Below are positions 1 to 7,252 of a stretch of 26,390 nt of DNA, piece after piece. How positions within the stretch are numbered: position 1 is the stretch's first letter; each line of letters opens with the position of its first letter. This DNA comes from a virus, in the IMG/VR virus record IMGVR_UViG_3300049811_000048, positions 1-26,390 of that record; one strand, written 5' to 3'. The notes under the pieces are model-generated. The model saw only the letters and a program-made list of their open reading frames with translations. It did not search any database and was not told where the DNA came from. A program made the position numbers and the translations under genes.

Positions 1-1136
1 GGCGTGACTGTGAAATACAGCGGCTCTAGCGGAGCGAAGTTGGGCAGCCCGTATGGATCATCTTCCACCCAGATAGGCCAGTCCCACTTGTTCGCTGCGT
101 ATAGATACACTCGCCGCGTTGTGCGATCCCAGATGCGATAGCACTCTGTGTATAACGCACGCTCATAGTCCTGACGAGTGCTGTAGCCGTATTCTGCATA
201 CGCAGCATTCTCACTCAGAACGGAATACATCTCGTCCGTTTTGGACGTGCCTGTGAGGACGCACGTAGGCTCGTAGATGGAGTAGTAACGTCCATCATCG
301 CGCTTCTCGCCGTAACGAGCGTTGAGATACGCCGTCGGGTAGTATTCACGCACAACGATTGAGCGAGCATCCGAGTGATCAGGGAGCGTTGATCCAATGG
401 GGATGACGTTGTGCGGCAGATGGATGCGCACAAACGGTCCAGGTGGCGACGCGATATCCACTTCTTCTTCAAGCGCCATGAGCTTGCCTTCAATCTCGCG
501 AAGCTCTTTCTCGTCCTTGGCGTTTGCATACTGCTCGCTAAGCTCCATAATCTCGCGCTGCACGCTTTCAGCAGACTTCGCGCGGTCGGTGTAGCCGTAT
601 TCAGCCCATGCGGTGTTAGTTAGCTCTGCCATAGTTACAGCAAGCTCACCGTGCATAGTCATGTTCAGCCCAGGCTTGTGCTGCATAGCGCCAAGCTGAT
701 TGACTAGCTTCTCTAGTGTCTGCACGAATGCGCTGTGCTCTTCATTCGCATGCGTAAATTCCACAGTCGGGTTCTTTGCATACACCGCAGGCACTGCGAT
801 AGACACATTTGCATAAACGAGGTTCTCAGTCTCAGTCCATGCTTGTCCCTTGCGGATCGCGAAGTAGCGATTGCCGCTTGTGTGTCCGTCACCACCTTCG
901 CGGTGCGCTTGCTGATTGTTATTGTAATAACGAATGGCTTCATCCCATCCGTCCATATGCACCTTGCGTCGCGCGACTTCCGCATCAATACGCGACTTCC
1001 ACAGCGCGCCGAGCTTCTTCGATACAGGAATCTTCGTCTCTGCATCAATGCGATAAGATGGCTGAAACTCCTGCTCCGGCGGAACCGGCGCAGGCACGCC
1101 ACTCTCTTGCATCATGCCTTCAATGTTGTCGCTCAT
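1..1136 (-). CDS. Portal protein-like, N-terminal part (runs off left edge)
   Basis: An open frame of 378 codons starts at 1136 and is still open at base 1, so the C-terminus is missing. The start ATG overlaps the stop of the large terminase gene (ATGA), which indicates translational coupling. The protein begins MSDNIEGMMQESGVPAPVPP, followed by a charged region, a helical segment (YTDRAKSAESVQREIMELSE, about residues 180-200) and a Trp/Tyr-rich stretch ending DPYGLPNFAPLEPLYF. A long protein of this kind directly downstream of a large terminase is normally the portal, the dodecameric ring through which DNA is packaged. The DPYG..NFxPLxPLYF stretch resembles portal/head-tail connector proteins as I remember them. 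The family call is inferred mainly from gene order; a structural protein of another kind cannot be excluded. Confidence 0.7.
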   Translation of the reverse strand, partial: MSDNIEGMMQESGVPAPVPPEQEFQPSYRIDAETKIPVSKKLGALWKSRIDAEVARRKVHMDGWDEAIRYYNNNQQAHREGGDGHTSGNRYFAIRKGQAWTETENLVYANVSIAVPAVYAKNPTVEFTHANEEHSAFVQTLEKLVNQLGAMQHKPGLNMTMHGELAVTMAELTNTAWAEYGYTDRAKSAESVQREIMELSEQYANAKDEKELREIEGKLMALEEEVDIASPPGPFVRIHLPHNVIPIGSTLPDHSDARSIVVREYYPTAYLNARYGEKRDDGRYYSIYEPTCVLTGTSKTDEMYSVLSENAAYAEYGYSTRQDYERALYTECYRIWDRTTRRVYLYAANKWDWPIWVEDDPYGLPNFAPLEPLYFTVT

Positions 1137-2674
1137 GCGTAATGCCTATGCGAACGAGGATCGGGACGGTCTTCATCTTCCTGCTCGTGCCACTGGCGCA
1201 CTACAGGCGGAACCACTCTTACCAGCTTGCTAGTCCGGCGTCCAGGACTAACTTGACCGCCTAGCATATAGCGAAGTGCATCCATAGCGTGATCGTCTTT
1301 ATCTACTGTAGTGTCAGTAGATGTGTCAGTGCGGTCACGTCGCCAGCGGTAAGTGTTAAACTCGTCATGCAGAAAGCCTAGCTTGTCCGAGAAGAACAGC
1401 TTAGGCGCGCCCATCTCTCCGGTAAATGGGTTAACGCGCGTCTTCTGCAAGCGCACATACTGCATGACATTGACAATACCGGACATGCGTTCATTAGGCG
1501 CACGCCGCATGCGAATGCCCCGTTCAGCGAATAGCTGCGCAGGCGCGACTGGCACACCATTCTGCATGCTGTTCTTGCGGAAGATAGCAGGATCAGCGTT
1601 AATCTCGTCCATGTTATCACTGCCGCGAATGGCGTTCATACGCTTCACCTGCTCTTGCAGATCGAACGGTGATGTATAGAAGCCATCAGTAATGTAAACA
1701 TTCTGTTGACTGTCCACCAGTGCATATAGATAGCAGCTAGGCACAGTCAATCCGAGATCGTATGACTCCACTACGTTAAATTGTTCTCCCGCGTCGCGTA
1801 GTGCGGATAGGTGTGCGTGTAGATACCGATCACTAACACGGTGGATTGCTGCGTCGTAGTCTTGATAAACGACTCCATCAAAGGCCACCCACTTGCCCAG
1901 GAGATACCTGTCCCGCATCTTGCCAGTGTATTTTGCTTCAAGACCGGCGATGAAGTCTGCGGGGAGGTTTTGCGCGTTGTCATATGTTGTCGCCTCGAAG
2001 ACTTCGATTAGCGGAATAGGGCGGCCTTGCGCATCAAGCACTGGCTGCTGCGTCTCGCGGTCACGCTCGCAGAGCAGGTCGGGGTTGTAGCGTCCAGCTT
2101 TGAAGTCGTGATACGGCTTGACAAGCTTATGATACACCCATCCTAGCGACGGGTTAGCAGTAAGCAGCATCATGCGCGGGCCAGTGCTTGGCAGCGTTGG
2201 ATCACCGTCTTCCGCGCGCTCGACTTGCTGGCGTAGTCGGCCAAGCATGTCGTCAAAGTCTTTCTCACTAATGTCTGGGTCTTCAATCTGGTCAACAACG
2301 ATTAGACCGTAGTTAGCTGATAGCAGGTTAGATGAGCCTGTGCCGTCTGCGCCAACACTCTGCGATAGATGTGTGAAGTCAACAGTGCTGCCGTTGACAA
2401 GGCGAACGCTGCCACTGCGCAGTGTTCCACTCTTGATCCAAGAAGGCGGACACCAGTTGAAAAACTCACGCCCAAGCGTGCGTTCTAGGTTCGCGAACGT
2501 GTTGCGCGCGAAGAGCGCACTCATTCCCGGATAAGTCTTTAGCAGCTTCAACGCTTCGATAACGACGCCAGTAGTCTTGCCGTTACCGAAGCCGCCTGCA
2601 TACATGCGCACCTTAGCGCGGCTTTGATGAAAGCGATCTACTGCACTACCGCTGATTAACTTATAGCGTGGCAT
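1133..2674 (-). CDS. terL: Terminase large subunit
   Basis: This 513-residue protein is the packaging motor, an ATPase plus nuclease that translocates DNA through the portal and cuts the concatemer. Walker A is GGFGNGKTT at residues 27-35. The Walker B region is LIVVDQIED around 124-132, with a DQIE arrangement instead of a plain DE pair. The C-terminal RNase H-like nuclease is suggested by SYDLGLTVPSCYLYALV near residue 305, NADPAIF near 360 and DDHAMDALRYML near 465, which fit the three acidic motifs. The length is usual for the family. The start ATG at 2674 lies one base after the TGA of the upstream gene and has no strong Shine-Dalgarno, so translation is probably coupled. The 3' end overlaps the portal-like gene by four bases. 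Confidence 0.95.
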   Translation of the reverse strand: MPRYKLISGSAVDRFHQSRAKVRMYAGGFGNGKTTGVVIEALKLLKTYPGMSALFARNTFANLERTLGREFFNWCPPSWIKSGTLRSGSVRLVNGSTVDFTHLSQSVGADGTGSSNLLSANYGLIVVDQIEDPDISEKDFDDMLGRLRQQVERAEDGDPTLPSTGPRMMLLTANPSLGWVYHKLVKPYHDFKAGRYNPDLLCERDRETQQPVLDAQGRPIPLIEVFEATTYDNAQNLPADFIAGLEAKYTGKMRDRYLLGKWVAFDGVVYQDYDAAIHRVSDRYLHAHLSALRDAGEQFNVVESYDLGLTVPSCYLYALVDSQQNVYITDGFYTSPFDLQEQVKRMNAIRGSDNMDEINADPAIFRKNSMQNGVPVAPAQLFAERGIRMRRAPNERMSGIVNVMQYVRLQKTRVNPFTGEMGAPKLFFSDKLGFLHDEFNTYRWRRDRTDTSTDTTVDKDDHAMDALRYMLGGQVSPGRRTSKLVRVVPPVVRQWHEQEDEDRPDPRSHRHYA

Positions 2675-2675
2675 G

Positions 2676-4034
2676 TCACACCGGGATCGCGCTTACGAGT
2701 GCTGGAAGCTGCCCAGCAGGCGTAGCGAATGGATAGAAGTCTAGATATGCGAAGTCGCCGATTAGCGGCGCATCACCGGCAGCGTTGTTGCCGAAGCGTG
2801 CGGTGTTCAATGCACCTGGCGATCCTGCAAGCGTCTGATTGCTGCCGCCGTTTAGGTTGCCAATCAGCGTTGTGCCATCCCATGTCATGCCGACGCGATA
2901 ATCTGTGCCAGCAGTGATTGTGCCGAGTGCGGTTGCATCTGTCGGCGTGCCAGCAATCACATTGCCCATCACTACGTTAGTAGTGCCAGCATTGATGCGC
3001 ATGCGGAAGCGTGCAGCATCCGTGCCATTGTCAATGTTGAATAGCTCTTGCTCTGGAATGCCGGCAGCAGCGTATCGCGTTACGCCAGATGCTACGACTG
3101 TCCATACACCAGTAGGCGCAAGCGTAGATAGCACGCTTGTTGCAAGATCAGCGCCAGTTGTCGCGTTGCCACCAGTTGTTAGTGGCAGCACTGGATTAGT
3201 CGCGAATAGACGGTTCTCCGTATGCGGCCAGCGAATTGCAATTGTCATGTCAACCGCAGAGCCGCTTGTCAAGCCGAAGCTGATGCTGTTTGCAGGACGT
3301 GGTGATGTAACGCCAAGCGTGCGTGATGTGGAGAAGCGTTGCGGCGTGCCTGTTGGCGTGATTGCGGTTGATCCGCTATCGCCTCCTTGCAGGTTGCCGC
3401 CAGCAGCTACGCGCTGAATAGTGATGGACAGGTTAGAGAAGTTAGTCGTTGCCCCAGCAACAAGCATCACTTCTGCACTTGTCGTGACTGTCGCAGGGTT
3501 CCACGATGTCGTGACAAGCCCACGCGCTTCCATGCCTACATGGATGCGTGTAAAGCTTGCACTAGGCGTGCCAAAGATGCGCAGTTGCACACCAGGACCG
3601 CCACCGGGCCATTGATCACTGACTACTTCCCACGTTACGCCAGTCGCGCCGATTGCTGTATTAGTGTCGTCACTAATCCATGTGCTGCCACCCCAGAATG
3701 CAGGACCGCTACCTGTGCCAAGTGCGCCAGCAGCGTCGCGAAACACGCCGACTACAGCGCCGGTAGCACGTGGATTGCGATTTACGTTCGTTGTAGCAGG
3801 CATGAAGCTAAGCCGCTGCGCGGCGCTACTGTAGCGCTCAGCATTTGCTGCAAACTCTGCCCATCCAGATGCACTAGGCGCAGTTGCTGACGCATCTGTA
3901 GGCGTGTGCGTGCGTGCAAGCGTGATGACGCCGCCACCAGCGAGCGCGCCTGGTTGAATGAGGCGAATGCCTAGCGGTGAACCAGCACCGCCACCGCTGC
4001 TACCGCCTAGGCGGCGTCCAATGAGCGCGCGCAT
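2676..4034 (-). CDS. Virion adhesin/fibre-like protein, Gly/Thr/Ala-rich
   Basis: This 452-residue protein has no catalytic motif I recognise. The N-terminus is Gly/Ser-rich (RRLGGSSGGGAGSPLG), followed by long stretches rich in Thr, Ala, Gly, Asn and Ser with alternating hydrophobic residues, typical of beta-sandwich virion proteins. Two repeated themes are visible: a middle region with SFTRIHVGMEARGLV and IAIRWPHTE, and a C-terminal region with RFRMRINAGTTNVV, TDYRVGMTWDGTTLIGNLNG and IGDFAYLDFYPF. The C-terminal part looks like a concanavalin/LamG-type carbohydrate-binding fold (inference). A Shine-Dalgarno-like AGGA overlaps the end of the preceding gene. It sits between the small fibre-like gene and terL, an unusual place for a tail-fibre gene. 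It may be a head decoration or receptor-binding protein. Confidence 0.6.
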   Translation of the reverse strand: MRALIGRRLGGSSGGGAGSPLGIRLIQPGALAGGGVITLARTHTPTDASATAPSASGWAEFAANAERYSSAAQRLSFMPATTNVNRNPRATGAVVGVFRDAAGALGTGSGPAFWGGSTWISDDTNTAIGATGVTWEVVSDQWPGGGPGVQLRIFGTPSASFTRIHVGMEARGLVTTSWNPATVTTSAEVMLVAGATTNFSNLSITIQRVAAGGNLQGGDSGSTAITPTGTPQRFSTSRTLGVTSPRPANSISFGLTSGSAVDMTIAIRWPHTENRLFATNPVLPLTTGGNATTGADLATSVLSTLAPTGVWTVVASGVTRYAAAGIPEQELFNIDNGTDAARFRMRINAGTTNVVMGNVIAGTPTDATALGTITAGTDYRVGMTWDGTTLIGNLNGGSNQTLAGSPGALNTARFGNNAAGDAPLIGDFAYLDFYPFATPAGQLPALVSAIPV

Positions 4035-4040
4035 GTGTGA

Positions 4041-4250
4041 TTATCCTAGATTAGCATATGGCGTCCACGCGGTAGCAGTAAGCCCCGCGGCGAACCACAG
4101 ATCGCCGTTAGAAGTGTTCTGCACAATCTCACCAGAGAAGAGCGGAACGAGTGAAAGCGTCGCAGGTGCGTCAGCTACACGGCGGTTTGGGCTGGATAGC
4201 GGCGGGTCAACCACGTCACCAGGACGCGCTAGATCGGGAACAATGCTCAT
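4041..4250 (-). CDS. Small fibre-type virion protein
   Basis: The protein has 69 residues and begins MSIVPDLARPGDVVDPPLSS. An in-frame TTG lies at 4262, but the ATG at 4250 is preceded by a strong GGAGGG six bases upstream, so it is the better start. That Shine-Dalgarno overlaps the end of the upstream gene (stop TGA, then C, then ATG). The C-terminal half, GEIVQNTSNGDLWFAAGLTA followed by TAWTPY, resembles short segments common in phage fibre and head-fibre proteins, where Gly-x-Leu-Trp is followed by an aromatic pair. Virion role and partner are unknown; co-transcription with the adhesin-like gene suggests they work together. Confidence 0.6.
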   Translation of the reverse strand: MSIVPDLARPGDVVDPPLSSPNRRVADAPATLSLVPLFSGEIVQNTSNGDLWFAAGLTATAWTPYANLG

Positions 4251-4251
4251 G

Positions 4252-4803
4252 TCACCCTCCAATGTCTAGTGATGGTAGAGTAGCATCACGCTTGTCAACG
4301 ATTTCGATATGCAGCGCTTCCATGCTGCCGTTGCGCTGCGATGCGATCTGCTCCGCAGCTTTGCTTAGCACAGTCTCAGCAGCGCGCAGTGAGATAGCAT
4401 CAAACTCACTGTCCATATGCGCTTCTAGCTTCTCAGCAGCCTTGCGCTTTGCGCGGATTAGAATGTCCGCTGCTTCGCCAGTGAAGTTCTCACGCACGGC
4501 CTGCACTACGTTGCTTTCTAGCGCGCAATACGCAGGCGTGTTGCGAATGCTTGCTACCTGCGGCGCAGGCATGCCGGTTGCTAGACTGATTTCATCATCG
4601 CTTAGTCCGCTGAGTGAATACACAAGCACTGCGCTAAGAGCATTAAGCTGCTTAGGCAGTGCCGGAAGATCAACAAGCTTGCGACGGGCGCTGACCACGA
4701 GACGCTGCGCTTGCGAGCGCGTAGGGATTTCTACGCGCGTCGCACGCGGCGGGCTCTTCTCTTGCAGCACACGCCCGTCAGGCGTGATGATTACCTCACT
4801 CAT
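4252..4803 (-). CDS. Helix-turn-helix protein, putative terminase small subunit
   Basis: The protein has 183 residues. The start is taken at the ATG at 4803, inside CAATGAGTGA, so that it overlaps the stop of the upstream gene by eight bases. The open frame extends further upstream but would run deep into the preceding gene. A helix-turn-helix is visible at about residues 67-92 (LSDDEISLATGMPAPQVASI), followed by a long charged helical region at 95-155. This order, an N-terminal DNA-binding helix-turn-helix and then an oligomerising helical core, is that of many small terminases, which recognise the packaging site. Lying two genes upstream of terL supports the call. A virion-associated or regulatory DNA-binding protein is the alternative. 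Confidence 0.6.
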   Translation of the reverse strand: MSEVIITPDGRVLQEKSPPRATRVEIPTRSQAQRLVVSARRKLVDLPALPKQLNALSAVLVYSLSGLSDDEISLATGMPAPQVASIRNTPAYCALESNVVQAVRENFTGEAADILIRAKRKAAEKLEAHMDSEFDAISLRAAETVLSKAAEQIASQRNGSMEALHIEIVDKRDATLPSLDIGG

Positions 4804-5752
4804 TGTTCTGCGAACGGCGTGCGTTAGATTGTCCGCGCGGACCGCCGCTGCGCACACGCGAACGCTGTGCAAGTGCTTGCGGACCACGCAGCGAGCCTAG
4901 CATAACTTCCTGTGCACGCTGATTGCCCGCACGTGCTGCGTCATTTAGCATTGTAGCAGCATCGTCAGCAGCATTGCCGGTGCTTTGATTATACACTTGT
5001 GGACGCGACCAAGGACGCTTTGCAGCAGTTTGCGCAGCAGGCGCTACTTCTGGTGTAACGCGCATAGCACGTGCTGCCATTCCAGCAGCAGGCGCTCCCA
5101 TTAGCATTGTAGGAAGGCCGAAGAATGCTGGTGATAGCGGATTGTTTGTGCCTTCTGCGCGGGGCATGCGCATCGTTGGGCGCCCGTATGCGTCTAGCTC
5201 TTCTGTTTGCGGATCATAGCCCAATCCGCCTGTTTCATCAGGCCGATAACGCTCAGTAGATACAACAGGCATACGCTGATTTGCGCTGCCGCGGCTGCGA
5301 GGCGCAAACATGTCTGCACGCGGGTCAAGCGCGGGCTCTTCTGGAATGCGGCCAGAAGGAAACTCACCAGCAGCTCGCGTTGGCGCAACAATAACTGCTT
5401 GCGTAGGAAGCGCATCCGCTGGTGTTGCTGCGCTTCCCATTGCACCAGGATTTACACGCATTGCAGGAGCATTGCCAGGATCAGCAGCAAGTTGCGCATC
5501 AACGGCTGCTTCTAGCGGATTAGCCGCAACCGCAGGTGCTTCTGGCGTCGAAGGAGGCGGTGTTGGTAGCTCTGCACGATTACGTGTCTGCATGCTGCGC
5601 TGCGCTGGACGATCTTCCGCGCCTTCTGTGCTTAGCGAAGTCTCACCACGCGCAATAGCAAGCGACGCGCGGTTGAGGTTCGCCGTGTTAACAGGCAGAT
5701 TGTTCGCTTGCAGCAAAGCTCGCGCTTGCTCAAGCATTGCTGATGCGCTCAT
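4796..5752 (-). CDS. Pro/Ala-rich low-complexity protein of unknown function
   Basis: The predicted protein has 318 residues starting MSASAMLEQARALLQANNLP. The ATG at 5752 is one base after the TAA of the upstream gene. An earlier in-frame ATG at 5779 would give nine more residues and a 26-base overlap, so the start is uncertain. Residues 60-200 are dominated by Pro, Ala, Thr and Arg (for example AELPTPPPSTPEAPAVAANP), suggesting disorder. The region near residues 205-235 (SPAFFGLPTMLMGAPAAGMA) is hydrophobic, and the C-terminus is basic and Gln/Arg/Asn-rich. No family is recognised. Position in the late operon suggests a virion, internal or assembly protein; scaffolding or ejection are possibilities only. 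Confidence 0.6.
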   Translation of the reverse strand: MSASAMLEQARALLQANNLPVNTANLNRASLAIARGETSLSTEGAEDRPAQRSMQTRNRAELPTPPPSTPEAPAVAANPLEAAVDAQLAADPGNAPAMRVNPGAMGSAATPADALPTQAVIVAPTRAAGEFPSGRIPEEPALDPRADMFAPRSRGSANQRMPVVSTERYRPDETGGLGYDPQTEELDAYGRPTMRMPRAEGTNNPLSPAFFGLPTMLMGAPAAGMAARAMRVTPEVAPAAQTAAKRPWSRPQVYNQSTGNAADDAATMLNDAARAGNQRAQEVMLGSLRGPQALAQRSRVRSGGPRGQSNARRSQNNE

Positions 5753-5753
5753 G

Positions 5754-6170
5754 TTAGTAGCCTCGCTTTCCGCCGCCACCGTTGCCGCTTAGATCAGGCG
5801 GGAAGTTTGCAATGGGCGGCGTCATCGCATAGATGCGATCAATGATGTTCGCGTTAACGTATGTAACATCGCCCGCAGTGGTGTTGCGGTTGACTTCTGT
5901 CACAGTCTCTACAACGCGCGCACCGCCGCCTGTTAGTGTGTTAAATGGCGTGGCCGCTTGCACACGTGCATACGTCTCTGTCGCATTGCTACCAGGAGCA
6001 GCGCCTGTCAGCACACGCATTACACGGCGCACGCCACGCTGTCCAGCACGTCCAAGCGCCATTGCAGCATGATAATCATTGCTGCTACGCCCGAATAGCT
6101 GCTGATACGCATTAGGCGTGTTGCCGTATAGCGGCGACCAGCCTGTTACTGTTGGAAGAGTAGTCGCCAT
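5754..6170 (-). CDS. Small virion-like protein, first gene of the leftward late operon
   Basis: This 138-residue protein begins MATTLPTVTGWSPLYGNTPN. The start at 6170 is preceded by AGGAG about 11 bases upstream. The middle is basic and helical (MALGRAGQRGVRRVMRVLTG), followed by a Thr/Val-rich segment (GGGARVVETVTEVNRNTT) and a C-terminal Gly-rich tail ending GGGGKRGY. No family is recognised. As the most upstream leftward gene it probably lies just after the late promoter, although no convincing sigma70 promoter is visible on this strand. A head or head-tail component is the likeliest role by context. Confidence 0.55.
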   Translation of the reverse strand: MATTLPTVTGWSPLYGNTPNAYQQLFGRSSNDYHAAMALGRAGQRGVRRVMRVLTGAAPGSNATETYARVQAATPFNTLTGGGARVVETVTEVNRNTTAGDVTYVNANIIDRIYAMTPPIANFPPDLSGNGGGGKRGY

Positions 6171-6186
6171 CTCTGCATGCTCCTGC

Positions 6187-6215
6187 TTGACATTGACGCA
6201 TTTATATGCTATATA
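6187..6215 (+). promoter_or_regulatory. Sigma70-like promoter facing the non-coding region
   Basis: TTGACA at 6187-6192 and TATATA at 6210-6215 are separated by 17 bases, and TGC immediately precedes the -10, giving an extended -10. It lies in the 5' leader of the leftward operon but reads rightwards, so the first product would be an RNA covering the repeat region and possibly the small gene at 6921. Confidence 0.65.
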
Positions 6216-6360
6216 TTACAAGCGGTGGATGCTTTGCGGTGCATTGCGCATTACTCTGCACGCTTTGCTGTTAGCATTGTGTGTAAACCTACGCACTTAC
6301 AGTGCTACCCACCCACCGCCCTATTGTATGGACTTTGTCCCTACGGGAGCATCATGTCAA

Positions 6361-6376
6361 GTGGCAAATGTGCCAC
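6361..6376. repeat. GTGGCA palindrome, copy 1
   Basis: GTGGCA and TGCCAC form a perfect six-base inverted repeat around AATG. It is the same motif as in the two tandem palindromes at 6467-6508. Confidence 0.7.
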
Positions 6377-6404
6377 AGGGGGCCGAGCGGCAGCGAGGCC
6401 CCCT
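6377..6404. repeat. G/C-rich inverted repeat
   Basis: AGGGGGCC (6377-6384) pairs perfectly with GGCCCCCT (6397-6404) around a 12-base loop, GAGCGGCAGCGA. It immediately follows the GTGGCA palindrome. There is no T-run on the plus strand, so it does not look like a simple rightward terminator. Confidence 0.7.
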
Positions 6405-6466
6405 AGCCACTCTCTCCCCTGCTAACCCTCTGAAATAGCTGAGCATTCCTCTCTGCGCATGGACAC

Positions 6467-6508
6467 TGTGGCATTTCTGCCACACTAGCCTGTGGCTTCT
6501 ATGCCACA
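6467..6508. repeat. Tandem TGTGGC palindromes, copies 2 and 3
   Basis: TGTGGCA-TTTC-TGCCACA (6467-6484) and TGTGGC-TTCTAT-GCCACA (6491-6508) are two hairpin-forming repeats whose starts are 24 bases apart; both are followed by CT. More half-sites (GCCACA) occur at 6541 and 6705. The arrangement resembles iterons or operator pairs. Confidence 0.7.
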
Positions 6509-6583
6509 CTGTGCTCTGGCTGCAGCACTGTTGCTGAATAGCCACAGTATAGAGCTAGTATAGAGAGCGTCATACAATAGCAT

Positions 6584-6639
6584 CTATGCTATAGAGCATG
6601 CTCTAATAGAGCATAGCAGTGCTATTAGCGCTGTAATAG
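6584..6639. repeat. AT-rich nested palindromes
   Basis: TAGAGCATGCTCTA (6592-6605) is a perfect 14-base palindrome. It is nested inside CTATGCT (6584-6590) and AGCATAG (6610-6616). TAGAGCAT recurs at 6607-6614, and CTATTA/TAATAG (6622-6627, 6634-6639) flank a further dyad. Such a duplex would melt or extrude easily. Confidence 0.65.
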
Positions 6640-6861
6640 CTCGCACTTGCACGCATTCCAGCCTAGTGGCGAGAGCGTTAGCGAAGAGTGTAGGAATTGA
6701 TATCGCCACACACTATCCACCCACTCACACAAGCCCCCCTTTTGGATTTGCGCATGACGGGGGGAGGGGTGCGCGTGCCATCTCGCTTATCCCCGCCGCG
6801 TGCATACGCAAAGCACGCATGCATCATGCGCATAGCAGCCATGCGTTCTAAGACGTATCTC

Positions 6862-6874
6862 TGTAAATTTTACA
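6862..6874. promoter_or_regulatory. Palindrome upstream of the 56-residue gene; weak promoter overlap
   Basis: TGTAAA-T-TTTACA is a 13-base dyad about 47 bases before the ATG at 6921. Its right arm TTTACA could serve as a -35 element, with TGTGAT at 6892-6897 as a -10 after 17 bases. The promoter reading is weak. Confidence 0.35.
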
Positions 6875-6920
6875 AGCGTAGAGTGATGACTGTGATTGAT
6901 GGATAGAGGGAGTGAGAGAG

Positions 6921-7091
6921 ATGAACGCGCATAATCGGTTTAACGTCATGCTCTACATGCCGCATGGCGGTTACTTCTACGGGTTTCGCACGGCGCAATG
7001 CTTCCGCGACACTGCCGCGGATTACGCGCTGGATTGGGAGTATCGCGTAGGCATGCCAGCGCGCGTAATTTCGTGGAGCAGCGGTTACTAG
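6921..7091 (+). CDS. Small 56-residue protein of unknown function
   Basis: The frame ATG AAC GCG CAT to TAG encodes 56 residues, MNAHNRFNVMLYMPHGGYFY at the start and RVISWSSGY at the end. AGGGAG lies nine bases before the ATG. The protein is rich in Tyr, Phe, Trp and Arg, with no signal peptide or known motif. It is the first apparent gene on the rightward side and is followed immediately by the promoter within an inverted repeat at 7103. An opposing open frame on the minus strand has no ribosome site and is taken as a shadow. Confidence 0.6.
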   Translation: MNAHNRFNVMLYMPHGGYFYGFRTAQCFRDTAADYALDWEYRVGMPARVISWSSGY

Positions 7092-7102
7092 CTCCACGCG
7101 AT

Positions 7103-7131
7103 TTGACGTAACGCTTGGATTGTGATACTTT
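7103..7131 (+). promoter_or_regulatory. Promoter for the first major early gene
   Basis: TTGACG at 7103-7108 is followed after 17 bases by TACTTT at 7126-7131, with TGA directly before it. This is the same TTGAC-N14-TGn layout as other promoters here, with a weaker -10. An alternative is the extended TGTGATACT with -10 at 7124-7129. The -35 lies in the left arm of a 13-base inverted repeat. Confidence 0.55.
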
Positions 7132-7146
7132 CTAAGCGTTACGTCA
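7104..7146. promoter_or_regulatory. 13-base inverted repeat, likely operator
   Basis: TGACGTAACGCTT (7104-7116) and AAGCGTTACGTCA (7134-7146) are perfect inverted copies separated by 17 bases, with arm centres 30 bases apart. The left arm contains the -35, the spacer contains the -10 and the right arm covers the expected start of transcription. A regulator binding both arms would occlude the promoter. Confidence 0.6.
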
Positions 7147-7252
7147 GATTGCATCTGGATCAATCCAGACTGCTAGTATGCGCTGGCAATCTCGATTGCT
7201 TCAAGCAAGCATCGCTCGCCGCATGGTGCGGCGTGTATTAGGAGAGTGTGAA

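Larger units (their letters stand above)
6171..6920. other. Repeat-rich non-coding region between divergent operons; candidate origin/regulatory hub
   Basis: About 750 bases separate the leftward late operon from the first rightward gene. Open frames here are short, lack ribosome sites and have no recognisable protein character. The region holds an outward sigma70-like promoter at 6187-6215, hairpins built on TGTGGCA/TGCCACA, a G/C-rich hairpin at 6377-6404, AT-rich nested palindromes at 6584-6639, a C6/G6 pair at 6734-6764 and a TGTAAA-T-TTTACA palindrome at 6862-6874. Iteron-like palindromes beside an AT-rich dyad between divergent operons fit a replication origin or binding sites for a phage regulator. 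This is inference from layout only. Confidence 0.6.

Noticed and set aside
735-1264. Plus-strand open frames across the portal/terminase junction
   Set aside because: They lie opposite a continuous minus-strand portal-like frame and the terminase, have no ribosome site and show no protein-like pattern.
5310-5792. Plus-strand 160-codon frame rich in Ala/Ser/Gly
   Set aside because: It is the antisense of the Pro/Ala-rich minus-strand gene; such repetitive composition keeps both strands open.
6118-6438. Plus-strand frames in the non-coding region
   Set aside because: No Shine-Dalgarno, start inside the minus-strand gene, and composition driven by repeats.
6666-6851. Plus-strand frame with PPTHTSPPFGF
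   Set aside because: Pro/His-rich translation of a C-run/G-run palindrome region; no ribosome site.
6171-6920. tRNA or attachment site in the non-coding region
   Set aside because: No cloverleaf could be assembled from the hairpins, and no integrase gene is present in the window.
6870-7163. Minus-strand 97-codon frame
   Set aside because: It opposes the 56-residue plus gene, which has a good ribosome site, and it covers the operator/promoter.
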